From positions 1-36,462 of the forward strand of contig CAMYFZ010000012.1 in NCBI GenBank assembly GCA_947255165.1: 36,462 nt of DNA, given 5' to 3'. Positions 25,010 through 33,622 of this stretch are shown here, in pieces. The DNA comes from an uncultured Varibaculum sp. (GTDB taxonomy: Bacteria > Actinomycetota > Actinomycetes > Actinomycetales > Actinomycetaceae). The translations under genes were made by a program, and so were the position numbers. The first letter of the stretch is position 1. Every line of letters starts with the position of its first letter. Under the pieces are notes generated by a model. That model did no database searches. It was not told the DNA's origin and saw nothing but the letters and a program-made list of their open reading frames with translations.

Positions 25010-26296
25010 GTGCGCACGAATCCGGATTTTCCCAATCAACAGCTGGCTCCCACGGCCGCCCAAACCACTCGGGATAACCCGTGGCCACTGTCTTTACTGA
25101 CCGCTAATATCAAGAAATACGTGAACCGGATGTCGCCGCTGTGGGTGAGCGGGCAGGTAGTGGAATACAAGCGGCGCCCGGGCGCGCGCATAGCTTTCTT
25201 TGTTCTGCGCGACACTAAGCAAAGCACTTCTATGACGGTAAAGTGCTGGCCCACAGTCCTCGACCCGGTGGGAGATAACTTTACCGAGGGCGCGCAAGTA
25301 GTTGTTTACGCCAAACCGGATTTTTATGAGGGTTCGGGTTCGCTGTCTTTATTCGCAAAAGAAGTCCACGCCATCGGAGTGGGCAACCTGCTAGCCCAGA
25401 TCGAGGCTCTGCGTAAGAAACTTGCTGCCGAGGGCTTATTTGCGCAGGAAAACAAGCAGCCGTTGCCGGTGATTCCTCGAAAAATTGGGTTGATTGTAGG
25501 ACGCAACGCGAAAGCTAAACAGGACGTAATGGTAAACGCCTTGGCACGCTGGCCACTAGCCGAGTTTGAGGTGCGAGAAGTGGCAGTGCAGGGGGCTACT
25601 TGCGCCGCAGAAGTAAGTAGGGCGCTGGCCGAACTGGACAGAATCCCTCAGGTAGAGGTGATCGTGATTTCCCGAGGCGGCGGCGCAGTCGAGGATCTGT
25701 TGCCTTTTTCTGAGGAATCCCTAGTGCGGGCGGCGGCTCAGGCACGCACCCCTCTAGTTTCCGCTATCGGCCACGAAGAAGACGCGCCGCTGCTGGATTT
25801 CGTGGCTGACTATCGGGCGTCTACCCCTACCGATGCGGCGCGAAAGATTGTTCCGGATTTACAGGAGGAATCTTTGGGGGTCCAGGGCGCCCGCTCCCGT
25901 TTGCGCACCCAGATGCTCGCCCTCTTAGATCAGCACTTGGGACAGTTAGCCCAGTTGCGCGGCCGCCCCGTGATGGCCGATCCTTCCGCAATTATTGCGG
26001 CTCAGGAACATTCTTTGGCAATAGACAGTCAACGGCTGCGTTTTCGTTTCGAAACTCAGTTAGAAAATCAGGTAACTTCCCTGCGCGGATGGCGAGATGC
26101 TTTGAAAGCCTATTCTCCCCAGAGGATTTTAGAGCGCGGCTACAGTATTTTGCGCTCGCCGGCTGGTGGGGTCATCAAATCAGTATCGCAGGTAAATAAA
26201 GGCGATCTGCTAGAGGCGATTTTCGCAGATGGAACCGCAGTAACCAAGGTTTTTGGTACGAATCAGAAAAATAGTTCAGGAGGCAGTGATGAGTGA
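25010..26296 (+). CDS. xseA: Exodeoxyribonuclease VII large subunit
   Basis: 428 residues. Exo VII degrades single-stranded DNA from both ends. An N-terminal OB fold (about 35-130, VSGQVVEYKRRPGARIAFFVLRD) is followed by the catalytic domain with IGLIVGRNAKAKQD, VQG(A/P)-type, ISRGGGAVEDLLPFSEE and SAIGHEEDAPLLDFVADYRA(S)TPTDAA-like blocks split across positions 220-275, then long helices that bind XseB and the ending PQRILERGYSIL. The GTG at 25010 is supported by the leaderless -10 box. The stop overlaps the xseB start by 8 nt. Confidence 0.96.
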   Translation: MRTNPDFPNQQLAPTAAQTTRDNPWPLSLLTANIKKYVNRMSPLWVSGQVVEYKRRPGARIAFFVLRDTKQSTSMTVKCWPTVLDPVGDNFTEGAQVVVYAKPDFYEGSGSLSLFAKEVHAIGVGNLLAQIEALRKKLAAEGLFAQENKQPLPVIPRKIGLIVGRNAKAKQDVMVNALARWPLAEFEVREVAVQGATCAAEVSRALAELDRIPQVEVIVISRGGGAVEDLLPFSEESLVRAAAQARTPLVSAIGHEEDAPLLDFVADYRASTPTDAARKIVPDLQEESLGVQGARSRLRTQMLALLDQHLGQLAQLRGRPVMADPSAIIAAQEHSLAIDSQRLRFRFETQLENQVTSLRGWRDALKAYSPQRILERGYSILRSPAGGVIKSVSQVNKGDLLEAIFADGTAVTKVFGTNQKNSSGGSDE

Positions 26297-26504
26297 AGAA
26301 AACACGGAAGTTCCCGTGGGGGAACTTTCCTATGAGCAGGCGCGCGAACAGTTGGTGGCCGCTATCGCTCAGCTGGAGTCCGGCAAGCTCGGCCTGGAGG
26401 AATCTTTAAAGGTGTGGGAGCGCGGGGAGCAACTCGCCAACCATTGCCAATCCTTCTTAGATGAGGCCAAGCAGCGTTTAGAACAGGTCAAGAAACCGGA
26501 ATAA
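26289..26504 (+). CDS. xseB: Exodeoxyribonuclease VII small subunit
   Basis: 71 residues, the usual length. The motif LSYEQAREQLVAAIAQLESG, followed by GLEESLKVWERGEQLA and C-x-x-x-L-x-x-A-x-x-R-(L/V), is the XseB helical hairpin. Several XseB copies coat one XseA. The ATG at 26289 has AGGAGG inside xseA and overlaps the xseA stop by 8 nt, so stoichiometry may be set by coupled translation. A frame extended upstream to 26253 is possible but unneeded. Confidence 0.95.
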   Translation: MSEENTEVPVGELSYEQAREQLVAAIAQLESGKLGLEESLKVWERGEQLANHCQSFLDEAKQRLEQVKKPE

Positions 26505-26507
26505 GCC

Positions 26508-27983
26508 ATGGCAACCAGCGAAGATAAGCCGACTCTAAAAGCCGAGGGCAAGAAACAGGGGCCTATGGGCGAGGGCGAGGGCGCCCTAGTGGCTACTAAA
26601 GACCAGGAGGCTAGCGCGGGGGCAGGATCGGAAACTGATGAGAATCTGCCCTTTGAATTGGGGCAAAAGCTGGGATATCACAAATCTGCGCCTCTCACTT
26701 TCTACCAGATCATCGATTACGTTTTTGTGGTGATCGCGGCGGTTTTAACCGTGCGCCTAGCTTGGATCCTCCTTAAACACGGTTTCCAGTTATCCCTGGT
26801 TATCCTGATCTATTTAACTTTTTTCTGGGTGCTTTTGGCCTATCTGGCGCTGCCGCGACTGCATCAGATAATGTCTTCGCTCTACGTTCCGGACTATTAC
26901 ATTGGGCGTTCTAAAACCGGGGATGGGATTCTGGGGGATCCTATTAACCTGGCTTGGCTGGGAGAAGAGGAGGATATTCACCTGGCGATGCAGGCAGCGG
27001 GCTGGACGATGGCAGACGAGATTACGCTTTCTTCTTCTTGGAAGATTATTTTCGCCAGTGTTTTTAAGCGTTCCTACCCGGCGGCTCCGGTTTCTCCGCT
27101 CTATCTTTTCGGGAAGAAACAAGATTTTGCCTATCAACAAGAGGTAGACGGCAATCCCAGTCAACGACACCACGTGCGTTTTTGGAAGGTTCCGGAGGGT
27201 TGGAAACTGCCGGGGGGATTCCAAGCAGATTGGCTGGCAGCGGCAACTTTCGACAAGGCGGTCGGCCTGTCTCTATTCACTTTGCAGATCACTCACAAGA
27301 TTGACGAGAACATCGATATTGAACGTGACCACGTAGTAGATACCGTCCGGGCGGCCTGCACCAGCGTTGAAGTAGATGTAATTCCCGACGCTACCAGCGC
27401 CTATCACTCGCGCAATGGCGGAGGTGACCGGGTGCAAACCGATGGGAGCTTACCGGTGATTGAAGCCAATCTGGTAAGTGAGGAACATCTGCATCGGCGC
27501 GAAAACTTGGCCTTGCAACATAAGGGGTACCTGCGTTCTTCCCGCGAACAGGCAGAGAAAAAGAATAAGCGCCGGCTGCTGCGGGACCGCGAGGTGCCAG
27601 CCACTTCTCTCGCCTGCGGAATTACTTTGACGGTTCTGCATGCTCTGGAGCTGGCGGCGATTGGCTATATCCTCGCTACCAACCCAAAATATGCAGATGA
27701 GTTGGGGTTTTCTTTTTACCAGACTCGCCTGGCGGGTTACGGTTTTATGGCGTTAGCGGTCTTACTTACCGTCCTAATCGTGGGAACTTTATTTCACCAA
27801 AAATGGATGCGTCTGGGACTGCTCTTGGTGCTTACCGCAACGGTGATCGTGCGGATGATGGAGTCCTTGGGAATCGAGGGCGCCTCCGGTACGCCCCTAT
27901 GGATAACTTCCACTACCCTGTCGGTGCTGGCAATCTTAGCGATTACTTCTCCGGCCGCTCGGCGTTGGGTGAAGGTGGAGTAG
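26508..27983 (+). CDS. LssY C-terminal domain membrane protein
   Basis: 491 residues starting 3 nt after xseB. Two helices lie at about 70-95 and 97-118. A polar domain at about 185-290 matches the LssY_C family: PLYLFGKKQDFAYQQ, then RHHVRFWKVP, WLAAATFDKAVGLSLFT and TH(K)IDENIDIERD. About four C-terminal helices follow (residues 365-488). LssY_C occurs in membrane proteins, some fused to PAP2 phosphatase or DedA domains, but its activity is not known; no PAP2 motif is seen here. The spacing suggests co-transcription with xseAB, perhaps only by convenience. Confidence 0.75.
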   Translation: MATSEDKPTLKAEGKKQGPMGEGEGALVATKDQEASAGAGSETDENLPFELGQKLGYHKSAPLTFYQIIDYVFVVIAAVLTVRLAWILLKHGFQLSLVILIYLTFFWVLLAYLALPRLHQIMSSLYVPDYYIGRSKTGDGILGDPINLAWLGEEEDIHLAMQAAGWTMADEITLSSSWKIIFASVFKRSYPAAPVSPLYLFGKKQDFAYQQEVDGNPSQRHHVRFWKVPEGWKLPGGFQADWLAAATFDKAVGLSLFTLQITHKIDENIDIERDHVVDTVRAACTSVEVDVIPDATSAYHSRNGGGDRVQTDGSLPVIEANLVSEEHLHRRENLALQHKGYLRSSREQAEKKNKRRLLRDREVPATSLACGITLTVLHALELAAIGYILATNPKYADELGFSFYQTRLAGYGFMALAVLLTVLIVGTLFHQKWMRLGLLLVLTATVIVRMMESLGIEGASGTPLWITSTTLSVLAILAITSPAARRWVKVE

Positions 27984-28052
27984 CTTTAACCCGCCCTTCA
28001 CTTCCGAAAGTTTCAGTTTCTCCGGATTGCCTCTGGCTACTATCACCTCTGG

Positions 28053-28529
28053 CTACTCAAAAGGGGTAACTTCCAGCAGCTTTACCTTTATGCTTTTGCC
28101 GTTGGGAGCCTGGTAATCAACGGTATCCCCCACTTTATGTCCCATAATTGCCTGCCCCAGCGGAGCATCCGGGGAATAAACATCGATATCCACATCGGGG
28201 CTGGCTTCACGCGACCCCATCAGGAACTTCACTTCCCGCCGGCCCAAAGTAGCTTTTACTACCATCCCCGGTTCCACAATCCCGTCATCTGCGGGAGGCT
28301 CGCCAACCTCGGCATTCTCTATGATTTCTTTTAGCTGCAGAATCCGAGTTTCATTCCAGGACTGTTGTTCGCGCGCCGCATGGTAACCGCCGTTTTCCTT
28401 CAAGTCGCCCTCTTGCCGGGCCTCATCGATTCGACGGGCAATCGCCGGACGCTCTACTTCTTGGAGATGGCGTAGCTCTTCTTTTAGACGGTCATATGAT
28501 TCCTGGGTCATCCAGGTCTTGTCTGCCAT
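28053..28529 (-). CDS. greA: Transcription elongation factor GreA
   Basis: 158 residues. The N-terminal coiled coil (WMTQESYDRLKEELRHLQEV, with RPAIARRIDEARQEGDLKENGGYHAAREQQ over the tip) holds the acidic tip residues that rescue backtracked RNA polymerase, and the C-terminal FKBP-like domain includes YSPDAPLGQAIMGHKVGDTV. The ATG at 28529 has GAGGAG about 7 nt upstream. It is convergent with the LssY_C gene and downstream of the hemolysin III gene, separated from it by a terminator. Confidence 0.97.
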   Translation of the reverse strand: MADKTWMTQESYDRLKEELRHLQEVERPAIARRIDEARQEGDLKENGGYHAAREQQSWNETRILQLKEIIENAEVGEPPADDGIVEPGMVVKATLGRREVKFLMGSREASPDVDIDVYSPDAPLGQAIMGHKVGDTVDYQAPNGKSIKVKLLEVTPFE

Positions 28530-28544
28530 CGTGTTCTCCTCAGC

Positions 28545-28582
28545 TAATAAATAAAAGACTGACCACGCCGAGCGCGGTCAGT
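28545..28582 (-). terminator. Rho-independent terminator of the hemolysin III gene
   Basis: ACTGACC (28558-28564) pairs with GGTCAGT (28576-28582); the stem continues by CGC/GCG after one mismatch. On the minus strand it is followed by CTTTTATTTATTAG. It lies 93 nt after the stop codon of the hemolysin III gene and just before greA. Confidence 0.75.
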
Positions 28583-28674
28583 AAACAGCAGGTATCAGTG
28601 TAACAAATTGCCGGTGAAGTTGCTATTGGGAGGCGCGGGGGAACATACCAGTCCCAAAGTAACGCTCCAGGCGC

Positions 28675-29367
28675 TTAAGCCAAAACCGCGAAATAAGCAG
28701 CGATGCAAATACAGGTCCAACCGGCTACCGTACCGGCATGGAAAATCTCGTGATACCCAAAGTAGCGGGCGCGTCTGCCTGGCCAGCGGATTCCGTAAAA
28801 CACGGCCCCTATTGAGTAGCACAGTCCCCCCGCCACTAGCAGCCAAATTAGTACTAATCCTCCGGCTTGGCGTAGCGGCCCCATATAAGCCAGTGCCACC
28901 CAGCCCAGCAAAATATAGATCGGTACGTACAACCAACGCGGAGCCCTCGGCCAAAATATAGACAGCAAGATACCTGCCAAGGCTCCCAGCCATACCAACA
29001 GTAATAAATTCCTGGCCTGTTGGTAGTCCAGTAACGATACCGCTATCGGAGTATAAGATCCCGCAATCAGGAGGAAGATATTGCAGTGGTCGAGACGGCG
29101 CATTACGCTGAGGGCACGATTGCCCCAGTCGATGCGGTGGTAAAGCGCGGAAACCCCAAAAAGCAGCAGAGAACACACCAGGTAGACCGCACAAGCCCAA
29201 CGTTTCGCAGTAGTATCAGCTAAACAAATCAACACAATCGAGGCGGCTAAGGACAGCGGGGTGGTTATGGTATGAATCCAGCCCCGCAATTTAGGTTTCG
29301 GCAAGGCATTTAAAGAATCCTTTACCCGCGTTTTCACCTGCACGTATCGTCCATCTTCAGGTGTCAT
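28675..29367 (-). CDS. Hemolysin III (PAQR) family membrane protein
   Basis: 230 residues with seven hydrophobic helices. The PAQR family metal-site motifs are visible: FGVSALYHRI (S-x-x-x-H), RRLDHCNIFLLIAGSYTPI (Asp/His block) and YHEIFHAGT (H-x-x-x-H). PAQR proteins are seven-helix enzymes likely to be lipid hydrolases (ceramidase-like); the bacterial hemolysin name is historical. GAGGAG lies 8 nt before the ATG. It is divergent from the cis-prenyltransferase, the same arrangement as mycobacterial Rv1085c/Rv1086. Confidence 0.9.
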   Translation of the reverse strand: MTPEDGRYVQVKTRVKDSLNALPKPKLRGWIHTITTPLSLAASIVLICLADTTAKRWACAVYLVCSLLLFGVSALYHRIDWGNRALSVMRRLDHCNIFLLIAGSYTPIAVSLLDYQQARNLLLLVWLGALAGILLSIFWPRAPRWLYVPIYILLGWVALAYMGPLRQAGGLVLIWLLVAGGLCYSIGAVFYGIRWPGRRARYFGYHEIFHAGTVAGWTCICIAAYFAVLA

Positions 29368-29450
29368 CCGTGCTCCTCAGTTCGAATAGAAACCCGCCCT
29401 AGCCTCTAAAGCCGCGGTAGGGTGGCTGGTTGCAACCTACGCTAATTGTA

Positions 29451-29504
29451 GGGGGTAAATACTGTCAACTGCTCGCTAGAGGGGTAAAATTCAACTATTA
29501 CCCC
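29451..29504 (+). promoter_or_regulatory. GGGGTAA repeats before the cis-prenyltransferase gene
   Basis: GGGGTAA occurs in direct repeat at 29452-29458 and 29481-29487 and inverted (TTACCCC) at 29498-29504. TAAAAT at 29484-29489 is a possible -10 that overlaps the second copy. The pair at 29481 and 29498 can form a 7-bp hairpin just before the ribosome site. Operator and RNA-hairpin readings are both possible. Confidence 0.4.
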
Positions 29505-29517
29505 CAAAGGAGAAAGC

Positions 29518-30282
29518 TTGACTCACTTTACCGACCTGCTCTATCGTCTCTATGCCCGCAACCTCGAAAAGGCACTACCCACCGAATCTTTGCCGCGCCA
29601 CGTGGGGGTAATTTTGGATGGAAATCGACGCTGGGCTCATCAAGTGGGAGCAGAATCTGAAACTGGCCATAAGGTTGGTGCCGACAAGGCACTGGAATTT
29701 TTAGGTTGGAGCGAAGAAGTAGGAATTCCGGTAGTAACTCTCTGGATGCTCTCTACCGACAATCTGCGTCGCTCCGGGGAAGAACTCACCAAACTTTTTG
29801 ACATTATTTGCGGAGTAGTAGAGCAAATAGCTTCTTTAGGTCGCTGGCACCTGCGTTTACTCGGTAATCTTTCCCTCCTGCCGGATCCGGTGCAAGATCG
29901 CCTGCGGGAGGCAGTGGCACATTCTTGTCAGGACTCTCCCCTGACTGTAAATATCGCAGTCGGCTATGGCGGGCGCGAAGAAATTACCGAGGCCGTGCGG
30001 GAGTTGCTACTGGAAAAAGCCAACGAGGGAGCGGATTTAAGAGCCGTGGCCGAAGAACTTTCCGTGGACGAAATAACTTCCCACGTCTACACCGCGGGCC
30101 AACCCGACCCGGATCTAGTTATCCGCACCTCCGGTGAACAGCGGCTATCTGGATTCCTAATGTGGCAATCTACCCATTCGGAATACTACTTTTGTGAAGC
30201 CTTCTGGCCGGACTTCCGTAAGATTGATTTCTACCGTGCCCTGCGCGACTTTGCTCTCCGTGAGCGTCGCATGGGCAGGTAA
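29518..30282 (+). CDS. uppS: Short-chain cis-prenyltransferase (isoprenyl transferase)
   Basis: 254 residues. The diphosphate-binding loop is VILDGNRRWAHQ (catalytic D34), followed by TGHKVGADKALEFL, TLWMLSTDNLRRS and the C-terminal RTSGEQRLSGFLMWQS with YYFCEAFWPDF. The family condenses isopentenyl diphosphate onto allylic primers with cis geometry. GNRRW in place of GNGRW and the position beside a hemolysin III gene match the mycobacterial enzyme Rv1086, which makes Z,E-farnesyl diphosphate as a primer for the decaprenyl carrier, so a short product is more likely than undecaprenyl diphosphate. The TTG start at 29518 has a strong AAAGGAG 5 nt upstream. Confidence 0.92.
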   Translation: MTHFTDLLYRLYARNLEKALPTESLPRHVGVILDGNRRWAHQVGAESETGHKVGADKALEFLGWSEEVGIPVVTLWMLSTDNLRRSGEELTKLFDIICGVVEQIASLGRWHLRLLGNLSLLPDPVQDRLREAVAHSCQDSPLTVNIAVGYGGREEITEAVRELLLEKANEGADLRAVAEELSVDEITSHVYTAGQPDPDLVIRTSGEQRLSGFLMWQSTHSEYYFCEAFWPDFRKIDFYRALRDFALRERRMGR

Positions 30283-30285
30283 AAA

Positions 30286-31884
30286 CTATTCCTCTGCGTC
30301 CTCGTCCTGAGAATTGTCTGCTTTCGAGGGCGCATCCTGGTCTTCTTCTTGGGCGGCTTGCTCGGCCTCTTCCACTTTCTGAATCTTGGTCGTTGCTCCT
30401 ACCTCAAAATCGGTTTTAGCATCCGCTGGCACGATCTGATTCGGATCTGCGGCCGCAAATTCCTTAAGAGAGTCTTGAATCTCCAGCTGTACTTTCTCGG
30501 CATTTTCAGCGTGTTCGCGCAGGGTTTGCAGCTGGCCATCCTTTTCAGCTAGCGCCTTTGCCTCCCGCGCCTCGGTTAGATTCTGTTCACTGGGGCGAGC
30601 CGCCTCGGCAAGTTCCTTATCGAGGGATCCGGGAGGACCACCGGGACGATCCTGCTGGTAACTGAGGCGAATGAAACTGTCGTAACCACGCAAGTACAGC
30701 ACGGTAGTGTTCACAAACGCTAGAATCGGCACCGCGAAAACCGCACCTACTATCCCCATGGCAGCACCGCCACCGGCAACTGCCAGCAGCACCGCCACCG
30801 GATGCAAGCTGACCGCATTAGACATTAATGCTGGTTGTAGCAGGTTAGATTCCACCTGTTGAACCACCAAAATAATAATCAGCATCACGATCGCAGTGGT
30901 GAAGCCCTTATCTACCAAGGCAATCGCTACCGCCATCATCCCTGAGAGAATCGCACCCAGAATCGGTACGAAGGCCGCCAGGAACACTAGGATTGCCAGC
31001 GGAATCGCTAGGGGAACTCCAATCAGGTAGGCACCGCCACCAATACCTACGGCGTCAATCGCCGCAACTAGACACTGGGTGCGAGTGTAGGCGCCGAGAG
31101 TTACCCAGCCGCGAATAACCGCCTCGTTTAAAGGATGGCGCGCGGAGCGCGGGGTCAACCGCAAGAACCATTGCCAGATTTTACGTCCGTCTTTAAGGAA
31201 GAAAAATAGGCAAAATAGTGCCGCAAGTCCCCCGGTGAAAGCCCCGGCCACCGCCGACATGGTTCCCAGGGCATTGGATGCTAGCCAAGACGCATTCTGG
31301 CGCGCGTAATTTTGGATTTGGTTTTGGGCCTGCCCCCATAGCCTCGAAGCGGTCTCGGTATCCATCTTCAAGGGGCCGGTGGCCAGCCATTGAATACCTT
31401 CATCAACGCCCTCTTTGGTGCGTCCGATTAGATTAGGAAGTTCGCTGGCCAATTGGGTAGTGGAAATCGAGATCATCGCGGTGACGATCCCCAACCCAAT
31501 AATCAGGGTAACTGCCGCTGCCAAAGTCCGTGGCAAATGCAGTTTTACATATAAAAGTCGCAACACAGGTTCTAGCAAGACCGAAAGTAGCACTGCTACA
31601 GCTACTGGGACCATAATCACTTGGAATTGAGCAGCTACGTAGAGGAAGCCGGCAAAAGCCACTGCTACTACTAATAAGCGCCACGACCAATCAGCCGCGA
31701 CCCGCAAAGATAGCGGAACCGCTTCATTTTCTGAGACTGGCTTAGATTTTGCTTTCACGGCAGCTAGGTCCTGTTCATAGGATTCGAGTGCCTGCGGGGC
31801 AGGACTAGCTTTGGCCTGAGGACGGGACAGGGTACTTAGCAACCGCCGACCAACTTGAGAGATTCGCGCGAGACCAGAATTCAT
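30286..31884 (-). CDS. AI-2E family transporter (PerM-like permease)
   Basis: 532 residues. The membrane core (about residues 65-400) has about eight helices in the TqsA/PerM pattern: LLVVAVAFAGFLYVAAQFQ, VPVAVAVLLSVLLEPV, a GAFTGGLAALFCLFFFLKDG block, LGAYTRTQCLVAAIDAVGIG, FVPILGAILSGMMAV and LLQPALMSNAVSLHPVAVLL. The C-terminal 120 residues are highly charged, acidic and partly coiled, longer than in typical family members. Substrates are mostly unknown; TqsA exports AI-2, but other members differ. The ATG at 31884 has TAGGGT exactly 6 nt upstream and no Shine-Dalgarno. The 3' end faces the cis-prenyltransferase end at 3 nt distance. Confidence 0.9.
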   Translation of the reverse strand: MNSGLARISQVGRRLLSTLSRPQAKASPAPQALESYEQDLAAVKAKSKPVSENEAVPLSLRVAADWSWRLLVVAVAFAGFLYVAAQFQVIMVPVAVAVLLSVLLEPVLRLLYVKLHLPRTLAAAVTLIIGLGIVTAMISISTTQLASELPNLIGRTKEGVDEGIQWLATGPLKMDTETASRLWGQAQNQIQNYARQNASWLASNALGTMSAVAGAFTGGLAALFCLFFFLKDGRKIWQWFLRLTPRSARHPLNEAVIRGWVTLGAYTRTQCLVAAIDAVGIGGGAYLIGVPLAIPLAILVFLAAFVPILGAILSGMMAVAIALVDKGFTTAIVMLIIILVVQQVESNLLQPALMSNAVSLHPVAVLLAVAGGGAAMGIVGAVFAVPILAFVNTTVLYLRGYDSFIRLSYQQDRPGGPPGSLDKELAEAARPSEQNLTEAREAKALAEKDGQLQTLREHAENAEKVQLEIQDSLKEFAAADPNQIVPADAKTDFEVGATTKIQKVEEAEQAAQEEDQDAPSKADNSQDEDAEE

Positions 31885-31890
31885 AACTTA

Positions 31891-31896
31891 ACCCTA
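31891..31896 (-). promoter_or_regulatory. Leaderless -10 box of the AI-2E transporter gene
   Basis: TAGGGT on the minus strand lies exactly 6 nt before the ATG at 31884, the same hexamer and spacing as at ychF. Confidence 0.55.
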
Positions 31897-31998
31897 GCAG
31901 TGCCCCTAAGCCTGCTTGCAAACTCCCTGCCCGGTGCGGCCCTCGGGTTGGCTTACAGTTCCCAATGCCTAAGACCTTCCCTCCCCAGGTGTCCTAGT

Positions 31999-32496
31999 TC
32001 AACGGGTCATCCTAGAAATCATTTGCCCCGAGTCCTCATCTACGAGGCTGAGCCCATCCATAGTGAAACCATTCACCCGCAAAAAACGGCGTTTCACCTG
32101 GTCTGAGCGCAGTACCCAGGCTTGAGCGGGAGCATCAGAATCAAGAACATAGTCCAACAACCGCTGGGCAATATCTGGGGAATAGTACTGGTGAATAATC
32201 CCTAAGAAAGCAATATCTAGGGCACGAGGAGCCGGGCCCAGCTGGTGATCATCCGCGGGAGAAGGGGTAACATAGGCCATCCCCACCACCTGACGTCCTC
32301 GGGATGCGAAGGCAATGCGGCGCCCTTTGGTCTGCAATATCTGCTGGTGCCAATAGCTGAGCAGGGCCTCTTCATTGTATTTATCCCAAAAGCCGTCCGG
32401 AACCTGGTTATCTAGGGTCTCGGTTAGAATCCGGTGATGCGCCATGGCTGCGCCGGCAGCATCAACTAAAGTTGGGGTTCTCACAATCACCGGCAC
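31999..32496 (-). CDS. GNAT-like N-acetyltransferase
   Basis: 165 residues with the GNAT order: VIVRTPTLVDAAGAAMAHHRIL at the start, VVGMAYVTPSP as the central strand, LDIAFLGIIHQYYSPDIAQRLLDYVL over the acetyl-CoA strand and helix, and KRRFLRVNGFTMDG near the end. The usual R/Q-x-x-G-x-G/A pyrophosphate loop is degenerate (YYSPDIA), so acetyl-CoA binding is uncertain and the substrate unknown. The GTG at 32496 has GGGAGGAAAC upstream. Confidence 0.75.
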   Translation of the reverse strand: MPVIVRTPTLVDAAGAAMAHHRILTETLDNQVPDGFWDKYNEEALLSYWHQQILQTKGRRIAFASRGRQVVGMAYVTPSPADDHQLGPAPRALDIAFLGIIHQYYSPDIAQRLLDYVLDSDAPAQAWVLRSDQVKRRFLRVNGFTMDGLSLVDEDSGQMISRMTR

Positions 32497-32512
32497 AGCT
32501 AGTTTCCTCCCT

Positions 32513-32552
32513 AAAAAAGTTTGGGGCGACTACAGATTATAGTAGTCGCCCC
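32513..32552 (-). terminator. Rho-independent terminator of the BI-1 family gene
   Basis: A perfect 11-bp stem GGGGCGACTAC/GTAGTCGCCCC (32523-32533 with 32542-32552) with an 8-nt loop is followed on the minus strand by AAACTTTTTTAG. It starts 18 nt after the stop of the BI-1 gene and overlaps the leader of the GNAT gene. Confidence 0.88.
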
Positions 32553-32569
32553 GCAGCAAAGTTTTCTAT

Positions 32570-33466
32570 TTAGTTATCTCTCAGGATCGCTAGGATTCTC
32601 AGAATCTCGATGTAGAGCCAAACCACAGTCACCATGATTCCTAGGGCGCAGCTCCAGGCCATCTCTTTGTCAGTCCCCAAGCGCACTCCCTCGCGAACCA
32701 TATCGAAATCAGAGATCAGCGACATCGCTCCGAAGATTACCGCGAATAGTCCCACCAGCAGTCCTAGCGGCAGTCCCATCACCGTGATTTGATCCAGGTT
32801 ACCAACCGAGCTGGTGGGGGTAATCATCGCCAGAACCATCGCCAAAAGGCGATATACGATGATTGAAACTATGCCGACCAACATGATCTTCATGAACTTA
32901 GAGTTCACTCGCACCAGGCCGGATTTGAACAGCACCAGGCAGGTTGCGAATACGGCGACTGTCCCGATCAAGGCCTGTACCACGATCCCGGGATAGAGCA
33001 TTTCAAAGAACGCAGAAATCCCACCGATAAACAGCCCTTCGAAGAAGGAATAGCCCAGGGTAATCACCGCTGAGGGTTTGCGACGGAAGGAAGACACCAG
33101 CACTAGGGCGAAGGCGATCAGCGCCGAAACGGAGGAAATGGTAAGCATAGTTCCCCCGTTGGCTGTCAGGTCGTTTACACCCCAAAACCACAAGGCGGCC
33201 GCTGCCAGTACCATTACTCCGAAGCTCAAACCGGTGCGCACCAACACATCGTCCAAGGTCATGGGACGAGATACCCGCTGTGGGCTCCCCAGTTGTTCAC
33301 CCTGTCCAATCGGAGATTGCGTGGCAGCACTGGGGGTAGCGGACTGCGGATAGCTCGGATTTGCGGACCGGGCATCTCCTCCTACCTGGTAGCCCGGCAT
33401 TTCGGGATAACCGGCGGGGGTGCGACGCATCTGCTCGCCTACTTGATTCATAACCGGATTTGCCAT
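32570..33466 (-). CDS. Bax inhibitor-1/YccA family membrane protein
   Basis: 298 residues from the ATG at 33466. An N-terminal Pro/Gln/Ser-rich tail of about 85 residues precedes seven membrane helices with the actinobacterial BI-1-like pattern: MTLDDVLVRTGLSFGVMVLA, ITLGYSFFEGLFIGGISAFFE, GIVVQALIGTVAVFATCLVL and FDMVREGVRLGTDKEMAWSC near the end, where the Asp pair is thought to sense pH and gate calcium in the bacterial homologue YetJ. GAAAGAGAGA precedes the ATG. A longer reading frame to 33649 would run into the tRNA gene and has no family similarity, so I reject it. Confidence 0.92.
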   Translation of the reverse strand: MANPVMNQVGEQMRRTPAGYPEMPGYQVGGDARSANPSYPQSATPSAATQSPIGQGEQLGSPQRVSRPMTLDDVLVRTGLSFGVMVLAAAALWFWGVNDLTANGGTMLTISSVSALIAFALVLVSSFRRKPSAVITLGYSFFEGLFIGGISAFFEMLYPGIVVQALIGTVAVFATCLVLFKSGLVRVNSKFMKIMLVGIVSIIVYRLLAMVLAMITPTSSVGNLDQITVMGLPLGLLVGLFAVIFGAMSLISDFDMVREGVRLGTDKEMAWSCALGIMVTVVWLYIEILRILAILRDN

Positions 33467-33622
33467 CTGGATCTCTCTTTCTGCAGTTACCAGCCGCTTC
33501 CGTTTCGCAACTTTACTAGTCGCACTCCGACAATTGCCAGAGCTGAAAACAGCACTACTAAACAAATTATTAGTAGATGTTTCTGAAAAGTTTCTGGATG
33601 AGTTCCGTAAAAATAATGGTAG

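Noticed and set aside
28595..29200. 201-codon frame overlapping the hemolysin III gene on the same strand
   Set aside because: The overlapping frame encodes a clear seven-helix PAQR protein with its metal motifs; this one is a shadow.
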